This document shows, in pieces, positions 24,737 to 37,654 of a DNA stretch of 64,000 bases. Position 1 is the first letter of the stretch, and each line of letters opens with the position of its first letter. Below the pieces are notes generated by a model. That model ran no database searches. It was not told the origin of the DNA and saw nothing but the letters and a program-made list of their open reading frames with translations. A program made the position numbers and the translations under genes. The DNA comes from Psilocybe azurescens (taxonomy: Eukaryota; Basidiomycota; Agaricomycetes; Agaricales; Agrocybaceae): contig JAJIRX010000787.1 of NCBI GenBank assembly GCA_023853785.1, positions 104,630-168,629 of the forward strand, given 5' to 3'.

Positions 24737-25576
24737 ATGGCCGAATCAGCACCCCTTCTGGATCAATCACACAGCGAGAACGCCAATGATTTTACCAGTA
24801 GTGAAACCGCTCGTTCATCTGCTATTTTGAGGATTCTCAAATTCACCACCCTTATTCTCTCCGTCGTTACGCTCGCTTTACTCATCGCAAATAACATTGT
24901 AATCAGAAACGCGCCATTTGGATACTACACCTGGGGCGCTAGTAACGCAACTACACAGCTTGCGATATATGTATGTGTCGCCGCCCACTTCTAGTGTACA
25001 TCAGGTTCTAACGTGTAACAGATATTCGTCTCCGTCATCTTCTCCGTCATCAATATCGCTGTTTTCCTTCCTATCCTGATCAACTTCATTGTTGATGTTG
25101 TGCTAGCTTCGGGTGTACTCGCATGGGCAATCGATCTCGTTACCAGTTTGCCGACTGAAGATTGGTGTAAACGCTATAATTATCCACCAGGCTACCCACC
25201 AAGTCCACCTGAGCCGATACCTCCTCATCCTAAATGCGAGGAACTGAAATTAACAGTAAGATGGCTTATGGTGATCGCCGGTTCTCTTGGAGGCATTGTG
25301 GGGTATGTGTCTGATTTCTATGACTCTTTTGTGAGTTCGATTTTCCATAAAAATGCTGATTTGCCTCGTGTTAGTGTTGTCTATATTGCCCTGGCGGTTA
25401 TCCGAGTCATCGCCATTCTCAAAACCAGGTTCTGGAGGAGGTCTACATGGAGCCTCCCAGGCGGAGAAATTACTTTCCAGGTCTCTCTTAAGCTTCGTGG
25501 GCAAGAGAGGGTAGCATCGGTAGAGCAAGGTGAAGATGTAGGTCCATCGACAGGGCGCGGACCGGTGTACTTGTAA
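24737..25576 (+). CDS. Four-TM membrane protein, MARVEL-like
   Basis: Exons 24737-24970, 25022-25302 and 25375-25576 join in frame into a protein of about 238 residues. The N-terminus is hydrophilic and carries a short acidic/leucine motif (ESAPLLDQ) that may serve as a sorting signal. Four hydrophobic segments follow: LKFTTLILSVVTLALLIAN, the exon-2 start IFVSVIFSVINIAVFLPILI, VVLASGVLAWAIDLV, and WLMVIAGSLGGIVGVVYIALAVIRV across the last intron. A proline-rich loop (YPPSPPEPIPPHP) lies between segments three and four. The layout is like fungal MARVEL-type proteins, but no motif proves membership. Function unknown. Confidence 0.72.
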
Positions 25577-25954
25577 TCTGGTTCATTGTCTCTGGCTAAA
25601 CCCACGGGTGCTCGCATAGTACCACAAACAGTCCACTTCTCTGTTTAAGAGTCACCACATCCATAGTATGTCCAGAGCAAGCTGGAAAGAGTGTCATATG
25701 CCTAGTAGCAGAATAGCCGCTGTAGTGATCGCAGCTCTCGGGCGCTAACGATAAAAAAGGCCCTCGGTACGAGTATATACAAATTGTCAAGAATAGCAAC
25801 TGGCAGATAGCATGCCCACTTGTTTTTTTTTTCAAATTCTGCTGTAGTATTTGATCGAAAACAATACAGACTCCATGTTTTTATCAACTCAAAATATTCT
25901 AAATGTGTACTTGCCACCCATTTCTTCCCCTTTCTCCTTTTTCGGGCGCCTAAG
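25577..25954. other. Convergent spacer
   Basis: 3' flanks of the four-TM gene and of the first reductase gene; no coding signal. Confidence 0.45.
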
Positions 25955-27536
25955 TTAATGTTTCTCACTCTCCAGTTTCCGTAGAATCTGATTCTGTACG
26001 ACAAGCAAAAGCGCGTACAGCGTTTCTAAACGCTGTGACACAGCTCTGTCGTCAGCATTGGAAGCTCTTATGATGAGATTACGGGCGTGAGCTTACCGGA
26101 GTATCAACTCTGTTTGCTTTTGCCATCCGGATGACCTCCCCAACTATAACTTCAACTTCTATTGGCTGTCCTTTCTGGGCATCAAGCAACATGCTTGGAA
26201 CGTGGGTGCAGTCAGCTTTGGCGTGTATCTCCCGAACGCCGTCCAAGACTTTATGGACCAGAGAGGAAGGCAGGCCATCCTCGGTGTCAGGGTAGCCAAG
26301 CGCCCTACCTAAATTTAAATAATGTGCCATATTATCATATGTTCAGGAGGACTGGGATGTCGTATACCTAAAATTACAAGCTCATCGAGCATCCCCCCTA
26401 ATGACGGGGATTGTATAAGATGAAATAAGATGTGCTGTGCTGGACGAAACATAAGGCTCATAAAATGCAGAACCCTCGCTGGGTGGAGGACGGTAAATGG
26501 CTGGAAGAGTGTAACTATTGTTTAGTGTCAGCTACCAGTAAAGAAATTAAACGGAATAGATTAAGTAACATACTTTGTGAGTGTTGCAATAGAGGAGAAG
26601 GAAATATTCCAGAAATTCTTGGTGAACTTCATCCTCTGAATTTCGGGGACGGTGATTATAGTGCTCCCTCCGGTCTCCAAAATATTTCCAAAGTCCTTCA
26701 ATAAAGCAGATTCGTCTGCAGAGTTTACCACTGTCGTGTTATTCTGATGTCGGTAGACGCCAATAGCAACGCGATCCTTTTGGAATAGAAGTCTTCAGTA
26801 CTATACAGAATGGGAATTCATATCCCTCACAAAGTCACTGTGCTCAACGACGTTGGGACTCAGTAGATTTGTGTAGATCCAAAGGGCGCAGGATATTATT
26901 TGAGGGCTACCCTCCGGGATTTCCTCCTTCAATGCGTTGTACAGATCAGTTTCCACGTTAACCCCGTTCTGTAGGAGCACATATGTGGGTTGTATAAAAC
27001 TATCGTTGTATTCTTTTGAAAACAGGGGAGCAAGGATCTGAGATGTTTTGACCAAGTCAGGAACCGCTTTTGTTGTGAGTACAACATATGAATACTGTCT
27101 GTCAGCGGCATCTTGTACTGATTTGCATACTATTAAAGCCATAAATCAAGATAGGAGACGCTAATAGAGACGGGGAGTGTACAAACGTCGATGAGGCATC
27201 CATCCGTCAATAGACCCGTATTTGCGACTCCGGAACTGTACGCCATTATCTATGGCAACATATGCGAGGGTGTCAGAAGCCTGGAATCTTCCACGAATAA
27301 AAGCTGACCGTTTATGACATCGAAGTTACTACGTGCTACACAAGTTACACGAGCCAATCCACTCCGTTTAAGAATAAGGGAGTCTACAGTCATTGGCTGC
27401 ATCAGCGATCCATCATCCATATACTCTAATCTAGTTTTACACAAAACTAGGACGTGTTCGAAGATAAATTTGACTCACAAATTGCACCAACTGCTCCGAA
27501 CCCAACTATCAGCACGTCTTTCGTAGAATCAGGCAT
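25955..27536 (-). CDS. Ketopantoate reductase-like protein, paralogue A
   Basis: A 2-dehydropantoate 2-reductase (PanE/ApbA) family protein, in which NADPH reduces a 2-ketoacid. It starts at 27536 (MPDSTKDVLIVGFGAVGAI) with the Rossmann fingerprint GFGAVGAI, followed by LILKRSGLARVTCVARSNFDVING. The conserved QNG loop is in TYVLLQNGVN. The catalytic pair follows the KxxxN pattern (K and N in KNFWN, followed by IS.SSIATLT). The C-terminal helical domain has HVPSMLLDAQKGQPIEVEVIVGEVIRMA. The last exon (RLETLYALLLVVQNQIL) ends at TAA 25955-25957. About seven short introns, at the same relative places as in the two other copies. I saw no frame break. The real substrate may not be ketopantoate. 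Confidence 0.88.
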
Positions 27537-27816
27537 TAAAGCTATGGACAACCCGTGGCACGATGCCTCAAAGATACCACGTCGCAGCTGTACGAATGAG
27601 ATAGAAGCTAGACCTCTCTTTTAATAACACTTTGTAAGCAGATGATCGTCGACGGGAAAGTCGGACTCGGAGATCCGTCAACGCTATATATATCTTCTAG
27701 CAAGCGGGAGCCAGCTTGATGCTCGAATCTGATGGAGAAAAGGCCATCCAGCAGTATAAATCCCAATGTCCAATATATCTATCTAGATCATCGAGCATTG
27801 TTTCTACATACATTTA

Positions 27817-29408
27817 TTACGCATTTCTAGCTTCAATTTTGCGAAGAATTTGATTTTGAATGACCAGCAAAAGGGCGTATAGAGTCTCAATTCGCTAAGA
27901 TCTCAAAATGTTAGCATGTGTCGATAACAACCTATTGGAGAACCAAATTACTTACAGGAATCTCTACATTTCTTTCCTTTGCCATCCGTACAACTTCGCC
28001 GAAAATGGCCTCAACCTCGATAGGGAGACCTTTCTGAGCATCCAAAAGCATGCTTGGAACATGCGAAATATCTGGCCGAGCATGAGCAGGTCCAGTTACC
28101 TCAATCACATATTTTGGCAGTGACGATGGTATACCGTCCTCTGAATCTGGATAACCAAGTGCGCGTGCTATAAATAGATTCATCCATTGAGAATACCATT
28201 AGAACGAGAACATTGAGATGTATACCTAAAACAACAAGCTCTTCTAGGGTCGCTTGAATTGCGGGAATGGTATAGGTAGTAATAAGATCTGCAGTTTTAG
28301 GTGATACAAATGGCTGGTAGGAGATTGAAGGATCGTTAGGAGGTGGACGAAAGATAGCAGGTAGAGTGTATCTGTGACCACCAGCCCTTCAGAAATCAGC
28401 GAACGCATGCAAAAAAAGCTGGCCATACTGTGTGAGGGTCGCAAGCGACGAAAAGGCAACGTTCCAGAAGTTCTTGGTAAATTTGACTCGTTGAATTTCA
28501 GGGTGGATTGTCGCCGTTCCTCCACCAGCCTCGATCATTGTCCGCAATCCTGTTAGCAGCGCGGTCTCTTCGGTCGAGTTGGTTGCCGTAGTGCGGTCGT
28601 TAGGTCGATATATCCCGAGAGCAAGGCGATTCTAGAAGCGTTCGGTTACTGCATTTCCAAAATTGAAGCATTGAATCTAAAGCTCACAAAAGCGCCGTTA
28701 TGTTCGACAACGTTGGGTGCCACCAGATTGGTATTAATCCAAACACCAGTCGATATTATGCGAGGATCTCCTCTATCCAACGCCCTTAATGAGCTGTACA
28801 GTTCATTCTCAACGTTGAGGCCGTTTTGCATAAGAACATAAGTAGGCTGCGGAAAACGATCATTGTAGTCTTTAGAAAGAAAGGGAGCCAGAACATGAGA
28901 AGTTTTGGTCAACTCCGGGATTGCCTTAGTGGTGATCAATACGTATGAATATGGTCCATCTGCAGCTTCAACCACAGATTTACACACTGTTGGCGTGTTT
29001 GGTGACAAGTAAGGGCAAATTAAAAGAGAATGCGTCACGTACACCGATCAGGTCTCCATCCGTCGATTGTACCATATTGGTTACTCTCAAAGCGGACACC
29101 CTTCTCTATTTCATTGACACAGGTCATCAGCAAGGTCACAAGAGGTCGATTGCATAAGGAGAGTCAAATTCAGATCCAAGTTGAGGAGTGGTATTTTAAT
29201 GGGCACTCACCATTCACAGCATCAAAATTACTACGTGCTACAACAGTTACACGAGCTAAGCCACTACGTTTGAGAATGAGAGAATCTATCTGTTATCAGT
29301 GCGCGAATAACTTTTGGTATTGCAGGGAAGGAAGGGTTAAAACTCACATATCGCCCCAACTGCACCAAAACCGACTACTAGTACATCTGAAACTTCCAAG
29401 TTGGACAT
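27817..29408 (-). CDS. Ketopantoate reductase-like protein, paralogue B
   Basis: Second tandem copy; its start lies about 1.9 kb upstream of the start of copy A, with a 280-bp spacer between the genes. It starts at 29408 (MSNLEVSDVLVVGFGAVGAI, Rossmann GxGxxG). Next come LILKRSGLARVTVVARSNFDAVNG; VLITTKAIPELTKTSHVLAPF; TYVLMQNGLNVENELY; the catalytic KxxxN in KNFWNVAFSSLATLTQYG; and HVPSMLLDAQKGLPIEVEAIFGEVVRMA. The last exon (RIETLYALLLVIQNQIL) ends at TAA 27817-27819. The exon structure mirrors copy A. No frame break was noticed. It is divergent from the EF-hand/ZZ gene (730 bp apart). Confidence 0.88.
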
Positions 29409-30137
29409 AGCACGAAACTGAATGAAAAGAGAGTAAATCTCGTCGATAAGTAACTCACAGTTCTGGACAAATAGGGACCGATAGTACCTGATCGAGGTCA
29501 GAGATAGGCGTGGCGCTGATGCTTCATAACATGCCGAAGATGCTGCCGGGTGGTGCACAGGATCACTCTCACGGTTCTTGACCTCTTCCTACTAACAACG
29601 TCTTGAACTTCGTCAGTCGTCAGAAATCAGGGAGACGCGTCTTTTGCGCCTGAGCATCTCTTATTATGCTCGGTCTTCTCTCTGGTCGAAGAGCTCTACC
29701 AAAAATTTACAGCGTTGCGCTCCCATTCGGCTTCGAAAGGACACAGGTCCCCTAGTAGTAACAATGTAACAGTGCTTGACACGCCGCACAAATCGAGTGG
29801 CCGGAACCCGAAAATTACATAGAACATCATATGACAAGCGCAGACCGGCTTCGGACATGGCTTGGCTGGTTTGATAGATTGGCGCCATAAGCTTAACAAG
29901 CTACATATATACGGTGAGTCCCCGCATTCAAAGTGTTCAGGTCTGTCCTTGAACTAACAATAACAGGTCGGGCGTGAATGCTGCTCGACTACTAAATTGT
30001 GACAAGGAGACGACGGCGATATAACGTCTTAACAACTGGAGCATAATATTCACCAGTAAGTACTTGAAGAAGATCCATTTCATGAGATTTACCGCAGATT
30101 GCATCGCTGACACTGCCATTAGCTCTGATATCCTTCA
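29409..30137. promoter_or_regulatory. Divergent promoter region, reductase B and EF-hand/ZZ gene
   Basis: About 730 bp between two outward-reading start codons. Short ORFs only, with no specific motif identified. Confidence 0.4.
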
Positions 30138-33100
30138 ATGGAGGAACCCGTACACGCAACCGAGCTCTTTAACGAAGGTCTTATCGACCATCTTCAAATA
30201 CCCTCAATTACCTTTCCTGAAGCCGAATTACTCAGTCCCATATGGGACGATTCCAACTCACCTTCGCCCATAGAAATTACACAAGAACAGCTCTGGAATG
30301 GTTTATCAAATCTGTACAACTCAAATGAAACTCTGAAGGGAAATGCTGCTGTGCTAGATGGATCTTCCGGCAAACGAGACAGCGAAAAGGACCGAAGACG
30401 GCGGAGATGCTGGACGATCTCTTGGACACCTTTATGAATGGGGCAAACAAAGTCCTTGAAGAGTTATCAATTCTTGGGAATTCACACCCGATTCTTGCGA
30501 GTGAGTAGCCTCACACATCGAAGTGTGCCTAATTCACAACGATGACCTCATTTAGTTGCTATTTTTGCCTTCCACGAAATTGTCAAGCTCGATATTGCTC
30601 GAAGAGATAACAATAAGAAAGTTCTCGTTGTGGTGCTACAGATGCAAAATATGTTAGGGCCGATGTTCCAGTACGTTCACCAATATCTTTATCTCTGTAG
30701 GCAGGGCGTTGGTGACTTAGATCTACAAAGACTTCGCAACCTCAATCACGAGCACATGCCTGCCGCTGAGAGACAGTTCCACGAGCAAAGACTGAAAGAG
30801 ATAGTCGATGTCATAACACGAGATATCAAGTTGTGCAGAAGTGACATCACCCATTTTATGAACCGAAAATTCGTTTGTCAGTACAGAATCGATCAGAGCA
30901 TAACGGCCATAATCTAACTTATGTATGTTTCAGATAAGCTAGTTCTGGCCAAAGGCTACGAGAAAAAATTTGCGTCACATATTGAAACCTTCGCGCAACG
31001 GCGAGCTGAACTTCAAACCGTCATTTCCGAGTATATGGCGATTGGTATCAGCACAGCGAACATAGCACTCGACGGGATAGCGAAAAAGGTTAATGTTGCG
31101 GACGACAAACTCGACAAAATCATGTCGGTCCTCTTTCGAAATGTGGACACTCCGCGTGAAAAGAGGTCTTCAAATTTCTTCAACTAAATGGAGGCCCCGA
31201 GAAATGCGTAAACGATTTGGATCTTCTTCCTAAGCTTATAGCAAAAGCGGGGGAGTCACCAAAGACCGGAAAGATGGCCATCTCAAATCAAGCCGAACTC
31301 GAGGAGTTGCGGACGGAACTCAGCAAGGCATTGAGTGAAGACTTGGACAAGGTGTTGGAAAATCACTTCGCTAGGTTCGAAAAGGTCCTTCAAGTGCAAA
31401 ATAACAACTTGAAGCGGATGTCGGCGCATCTTGAGGACCAGGGGGTTCTGATGCAAACGCACACGCTGAAGCTTGGGAAGATTCTCGATACAGTCACCAC
31501 AATCATGGTGCTTGAAGAGGGCAAGTTCAAGACGAAGGCGGTCAAACTTAAGGATCCAGTGTGTTTTTATGTATTTTTGATTATTTGTTTCAAGTCTGAA
31601 TTATGGCCTGTTTCATAGGAAATCCAAAATGTGTGGACTCGAATGGTATAAATTCCTCATCTCTCTGTAGCCGGCCTAATTTTCAACATATAATCAGAAT
31701 CTTACCAGCAGCGTTGTCAAAGCCAAAGTTTTTGTTTTGACCTTTCGCGATCACATCCATGTCGATAACTCGACAGCTGTTACTCCTATGCCAACAGCGA
31801 TCTCATTGCCCGACCCAGAAGTGGATTCAAGTACTCTTCATGTTGAAGCTGCTGCCGGTCCAAATCCAAATATGTTGAACGTCGCTATGAATTTCGACAA
31901 AGAATCGGATGAGTGGGTGCTGGAATACATTGATGTTGCCTATGTCCAACCGATCGTTGAAGCAATGGACGAGGATGGCTCAGGCTTCATTAGCGTACAA
32001 GAAGCGAACAAGTTCGCACTCGCTCGGCCCAAAGGAATGAGGTGAGCAGCACTTCCTGCAAATGCTGTAATTGCTCAACATTTGTCATAGCCTTTTGCAT
32101 TGGATCGCCTACTGGGCTGCTGGTATGTTACTTCTCGGCTATGATTTGAAATCCATCTGAACGGAATTTAGGTTGGCACATCAATCTCATCCAATACCAG
32201 AAAGCAATATATTCAATATTGTTGCAAATGAATGATATCCTTCCACAGATACATATCGCAAACCGTGTCTATGTAGACGACTATCTTGACGATCCGAACA
32301 TAACACGAGTAGAGGCACTTTTGCGTTCGATCAAACCCCTCTCGGAAACAAAGGAGCCTAAGTTACAGGAAGTCGCGAACACAGTGTCTTCTCGTCAAAT
32401 GGCACGCTTAAGGACCAATCTCAGTGACATGAGCCATGTTATTGAATCCCAACTGGACGCCACAACTATTGCTGGAGGTACAAGGGTTGAGACTGTTAGT
32501 TTTTTTCCCTCTTCTTTCGTATACCAACAGGGCTCATTTGGTTCATACTAGTGGATTCTTCCTCTGATTTTTCTTCTTTTGCAACATCATTTAGATGTCA
32601 TGCATTTGGCAAAGACAATTGTTCTTGATCCTATGGAGCTCTACGTGCATACGTCGTCACTACAAATCATATTCTCGGTCTTCGACGAACGCATGAATAA
32701 TCTCGAAGGTTTGTCTTATTCTTTTTTGAGAGTAGTCGCATCTCCTCATATTTATTATAGCAAGATTCCGTCAGCTACACAGGGATATTGATGCCCAATT
32801 CCGTAGTTATTCTTATGGAATGGTAAGCTCGCGCCTTCTGATTGAAATATAACTGTCCAATAACTTGCATTCCGGTAGTTCTACGCCGCCTTCAAGGGAA
32901 CCGTGTTTAATGCGTCTGAAAATATCCTGATGTCACTGCAAATGGATGAATACGTCAATCCAGGTGGGATTGGTCAAAAAACTCCAGTTCCCGATACAAC
33001 TATTTTATCAAAACCCGTCGGAAAGGCATTTGAATTTGAAAAGGTGGTATTCCTGCCTCCAACACCTCCTGGCCACACCCCACATCCCATGGAAGGCCTA

Positions 33101-35422
33101 TGGCTCGGCTGGTTCTTTTCTTGGCAAGGCGATGCGAATTATATACGCCCATTTCACTGTGCTATCCCTCCCATCCTCGATAACCACTTCACGGCCAATG
33201 CTGAGGCGTTTATTGGGGACGTTGACATTGTCGGCACAGTCGAAGCCCAACCTTTGGAGACACCTTACCCCAAACTCGATGTTCGCTTTGATTTTCTGCC
33301 CAAAGATGCCAATTACAGGAAGCAGTCCTGTCTCGGTTTTTATAACCCAGAGAAAGACGTTATCGAAGGAACATTCTCATGGATCGCTGTTGAAGAGCAT
33401 ACACCCATTGAAGACGCCCAGACGGTTTCTGACGCGGTTGCTGCTTCCCAGAATACTCCAGGGCCAACAACGAACCAAATTCACTCAAGCCCAGGCTCAT
33501 CTGCCGTAGCCCTTGAAGCAGACCCAAAATCTAGCAACTCGAATGACCAGCCCATTCAAGCAAAGCCCTGTCCCCAACATTGCATCAAAGAACGAAGGCG
33601 ATCAGGACGCTCATGATGATGTGGCTATCTTAGAAAGTAACTTGCCCTCCGCAGAACCTGATACTTCACTGGAAATCGACAACAAAAGCACAAGACAGCA
33701 TTGTTGTCACTTCAGCAGAATCTGAACTGAAGTCTGATGGCATGGCTAACCAAGAAGACGGCAATATTGTTGAGGCTCCAGAGCGCAAAGGCGATGGTCG
33801 ATTCTACCTCACGCGGACCCCCGTACACCTCTTCCGATTCCGATATCTTCTTGACGGTCCCTGCACTCCACCATGTTGGCACGTCTGGCCTGCTGCTCGC
33901 AAACGTTGGGCGTTCGCCATCGAAGCAATACTCGCCGATACGCGGGTTCGCATGAGATCCCGGAAGGCATTCGATGAATCCCTGGCCGAACGTCGAAAAT
34001 GGCTCTATCATTCCATTCGTTATGATATGACAGACGATGACATTGTTCCCAGCTGGCATGGGCATTCACCCATAACAGACAAAGAATGGGATGTTTATGA
34101 TACACTACTATCATCCGTTTCTCCACTATATGCGCGCATATACGATGACTTGGCGCACTACATGGCCAAAAGAGAGATTTACATCGCTCCTGTGTATGTC
34201 ATTCTATGTTTTCTATGCGTTAACCACAATTGCTCACTATCCTGACTTCCACTAGCGGGAGAGCTATATGCGACGTGTGTCGTTATAGCACTGCTTTCAC
34301 TCGTCACCAATGTATTACTTGCAAAGACGACGATCTGAGTCGGATGGACCACATTGACATATGCTATAACTGCATCGATAAACCCCTTCCTTTCAACGAG
34401 AACTCAATCTTTACTCTTCTACACAAGCAATCCCACTCGCTTCTCCGTTCTCCGCGCAGAATTCACAAATATGAATTCAATACTATTATACCGCAGGCAA
34501 GATTGATATCCGAACGAATCAAAACGATGTTCCGTTTGCTGGAGGAAGAACGGCATAAATCTAAAAGCAGACTTGCCGTTCGTAGAGGTGTAAAGGGGAA
34601 GAAAGCATTGAAGAAAAGCAATTCGGACAACCATGCTTCGCAACCACAGGTCCCTGATGGCCCGCCACCCCATTCTTTGCGCCTGCTGCGGTGAAAACAT
34701 ATTGCTACCTTGTTGGGTGTGTATTGTATGCTGTGAGTTCCTCTTTCCTCCTAAAACCCCCAATATTCAACAGACTTTTACGACATAGCACCCTTGACCT
34801 TTTTCTGTTCCCGCTGCGAGCGCACAAGTGCTCCCAATGACCCAGGCAAGTCAAGGTCATTCCCGCCTCGAACATCAAATCCTTCGGATCTATGACAGTG
34901 TCGAAGTTAAGCCAATCCGGTCAGGCAAGGATAATGACATGAGTCGTCAACTTGAAGACATTAACTCAAACATCTCCTTGCTCGAGGAAAAGATGAACAA
35001 ACAGTTGGAGGAAGGCGAAAAAGTGAAAGGGGTCGTTGAGGATGTGGCCAAAAAGTTGGGGTTATAGCGTACTATGACTCATTTTCCACGCTCTCGGAAG
35101 AGGATGAGAATGAAGGGGATCTGTTGCATAAATCTGTTAGCACGAGTCCTAGCGAAATTGGCGACGATATGCAGGATGGCGATGCGTCCGGCCTTACCGA
35201 TGCAGAGGACAGTCCAGTTGGATACAACACGTTTCCCGCCTCCAACTCCAAGGGGAAAATGCTGCTGCAAACGGTCAAGCTAAAGTCCAATCCAAACTTA
35301 AACAACGTATGGACACGCTTGAGGTCAAAGTCGAAAATATTGGAGCCAAAATGGACACCCTTTTGAATCTGATGCAAAATCTCGTCTCTTCCTCGCGTTT
35401 AACCACGAATGATTCAGTATAA
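30138..35422 (+). CDS. Large EF-hand and ZZ-zinc-finger protein, function unknown
   Basis: One long multi-exon gene. The start at 30138 is the first Met of an acidic leader (MEEPVHATELF). A helical region follows (FMNGANKVLEELSILGNSHP, KLDIARRDNNKKVLVVVLQMQNMLGP). A long coiled helical section comes next (about 30920-31560). An EF-hand loop DEDGSGFISVQE is encoded near 31969-32004 and has all the calcium-ligand positions. A conserved WLGWFFSWQGDANYI region lies near 33110. A ZZ-type zinc finger (CDVCRYST...CITCKDDD...DICYNC) is encoded at about 34268-34375. A second Cys-rich cluster (CACCGENILLPCWVCIVC) lies at 34679-34735, and a terminal coiled coil ends at TAA 35420-35422. Frame breaks occur near 30360-30405 (which might instead be a 47-nt intron), at A4 31159-31162, C3 33566-33568, A4 33684-33687, and near 34665 and 34850. 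Relatives seem confined to mushrooms. Confidence 0.72.
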
Positions 35423-35600
35423 ACATGGTTTCTTCATGTCTATTCGATTGTCTCTATACTTCGGAAAGTAGACTAAATGCTTGCAATATGTATACTCTCT
35501 ATGTCGCCGTTTAAATTTGGGAATTTATAAGTTCTGAGTCGAAGATTAATGATAAATGTATCGACTCTCTGGCACTTTCAGATGTGTTAGAAGGATTTGG

Positions 35601-37178
35601 TCAAGCAGATCTCCCTTTTGCTTCTTCCATTTTCCGCAGTATTTGATTCTGCACTACAAGTAGAAGGGCATATAAGGTCTCGATCCGCTAAGTTTACCGC
35701 CTTAGCCACAATGAGAAACTTAAGTGATAAAATGACCTACAGGAAGTTGGAGATTCCGCTCCTTCGCCATTCGCACAACCTCGCCAACAATCACTTCCAC
35801 CTCGATTGGGAAATCCTTTCTCAGTATCGAGAAGCATGCTAGGCACGTGGGTACTGTCTGCCCTGGTATGGATTTTCCAGGTCCCTTCGAAGACTGAATC
35901 TACCACGGAGGATGGAAGACCGTCTTCTGTGTCTGGGTAGCCAAGTGCACGACCTACAAATGTAATATTTACCGTTAGTTAGGTGCTTGGAAAAAGAGGA
36001 CGGGGTACGTACCCAGCACAACGAGCTCGTTAAGTGTCGCTTTGATCGCGGGTATGGTATAAGAGGAAATGAGATCTGCTGTAATAGGGGACACATATGG
36101 TTCATAAGATACGGAAGGATCCTCAGGCGGCGAGCGGAACATGGCCGGGAGAGTATACCTATTTCAAAGTTCAGTTTCAGTCGTCCTGAGGTAAAAGAAG
36201 AAACATGCCGCGTAAGTGTTGCAAATGAAGAAAACGCAACGTTCCAAAAGTTCTTCCTAAATTTCACGCGTTGGATTTCAGGTAGGATAGATATGGTAGA
36301 TCCTCCAGCTTTAAGGATATGTCCTATACCATCTAACAAAGCAGCTTCCTCCGCAGTGTTAATAGTTGTCGTACGGTCTTCATGTCTGTAGACTCCGAGA
36401 GACAGCCTATCCTGTCAATATATCAGAACCACAGAAAATTCGCGTACTGCAAGAAAAATCTGCGTCGGACTTACGAAGTCACTATGTTCCACCACATTCG
36501 GCATCAACAAATTGGTTCCAATCCACAGAGCGGTGCTTATTATCTTAGGATCATCCGTCTGGGAGTGGATTTTGAGCGCCTTGTACAGATCCATCTCAAC
36601 ATTTAAGCCATTCTGTACAAGAACATAAGTGGGTTGAGCGAATTGTGCTCATGTATTCTTTTGAGTACAAAGGAGCCAAGATCTGTGATGTTCTGACCAG
36701 CTCCGGGATCGCCTTTGTGGTGACCAAAACATAAGAGTAAGGTCTATCAGCAGCTTCTGCAACTGACTTACACACTAATGCACATTGGGAAATATGAGCA
36801 CCAGCACTCATACAGCAGTCACTAGAGGAGATATCACGCACGGCGGTCGGGTCTCCATCCTTTGATATCTCCGTATTTGCGACTTTGAAAGTGGATGCCC
36901 TCCTCTGGAGAAATCAGATCGAGTTGGCTGAATCGATTGGGCCAGATATAGTACATGAACTTACTATTCACAATGTCGAAGTTACTGCGAGCAACAGCGG
37001 TCACTCTAGCTAAACCACTTTGCTTGAGGATAAGTGAGTCTACATTCTTTAGATTAGCCCTGAGTGCCCTTGTATATATCACTACTGGTCCGAGTAATAC
37101 TTAACATTGTCGTAACTTACATATCGCACCCACCGCTCCAAACCCAACGAGAAGGACATCTTTTATAGGAGCTGGCAT
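35601..37178 (-). CDS. Ketopantoate reductase-like protein, paralogue C (two frame breaks)
   Basis: Third copy, separated from A and B by the EF-hand/ZZ gene. It starts at 37178 (MPAPIKDVLLVGFGAVGAI). It has the same blocks as A and B: LILKQSGLARVTAVARSNFD, SYVLVTTKAIPELVRTSQILAP, YVLVQNGLN, the KxxxN motif in KNFWNVAFSSFATLTRH, and HVPSMLLD. The last exon (RIETLYALLLVVQNQILRKME) ends at TGA 35601-35603. Two single-base insertions break the frame: one near 36641-36650, between YSKEY and QPTYVL, and one near 35800, between KGFP and IEVEVIV. Because breaks of this kind are common in the whole window, I list it as a CDS, but a decaying copy is possible. Confidence 0.78.
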
Positions 37179-37654
37179 ACCTCCGTATTTGAGCAACTGC
37201 TATCAGATAATGGGAGCGAGCTATACGCTAAGAAAATGCTAGGGACTGCTAAAAACAAGCCAAAAGGAAGGGAGTTGTCAAATGTCAATGTCATTGTCTG
37301 GAGCTTAAAGTTATAATCATGATCGTGAGCGACGCGCGACTTACACGTGACTATTTAACTTTGACGATAGGGGTGAACGCGTCCAGAGAACCCAGAAAGG
37401 GTGATCATTATAATCATCTTGAACATCTGCAGGTGAGCCTGTTAAGAACCTGCCAAGAGATTTAATCTTATGTAGCGATGAGATATCTTGCACGCTTTAT
37501 CAATAGTCTATGTGTGATGTTTATGTCGTGCCCTCAAGAGACTGCTCCAAAAAGACATCTGGTGTTATGCATAGACTTACAAATCTACAGAGTACGCTCT
37601 TCTTCACAGATCCTAATAATATGGCCATTTACGCAGGAAATTCGTATTCGTACT
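37179..37654. other. Spacer between reductase C and MFS transporter 1
   Basis: About 480 bp. It should hold the reductase C promoter and the MFS 1 terminator region. No gene recognised. Confidence 0.45.

Noticed and set aside
32946..33509. 187-codon ORF overlapping the EF-hand/ZZ gene
   Set aside because: Off-frame reading of the exon that carries the conserved WLGWFFSWQGD block.
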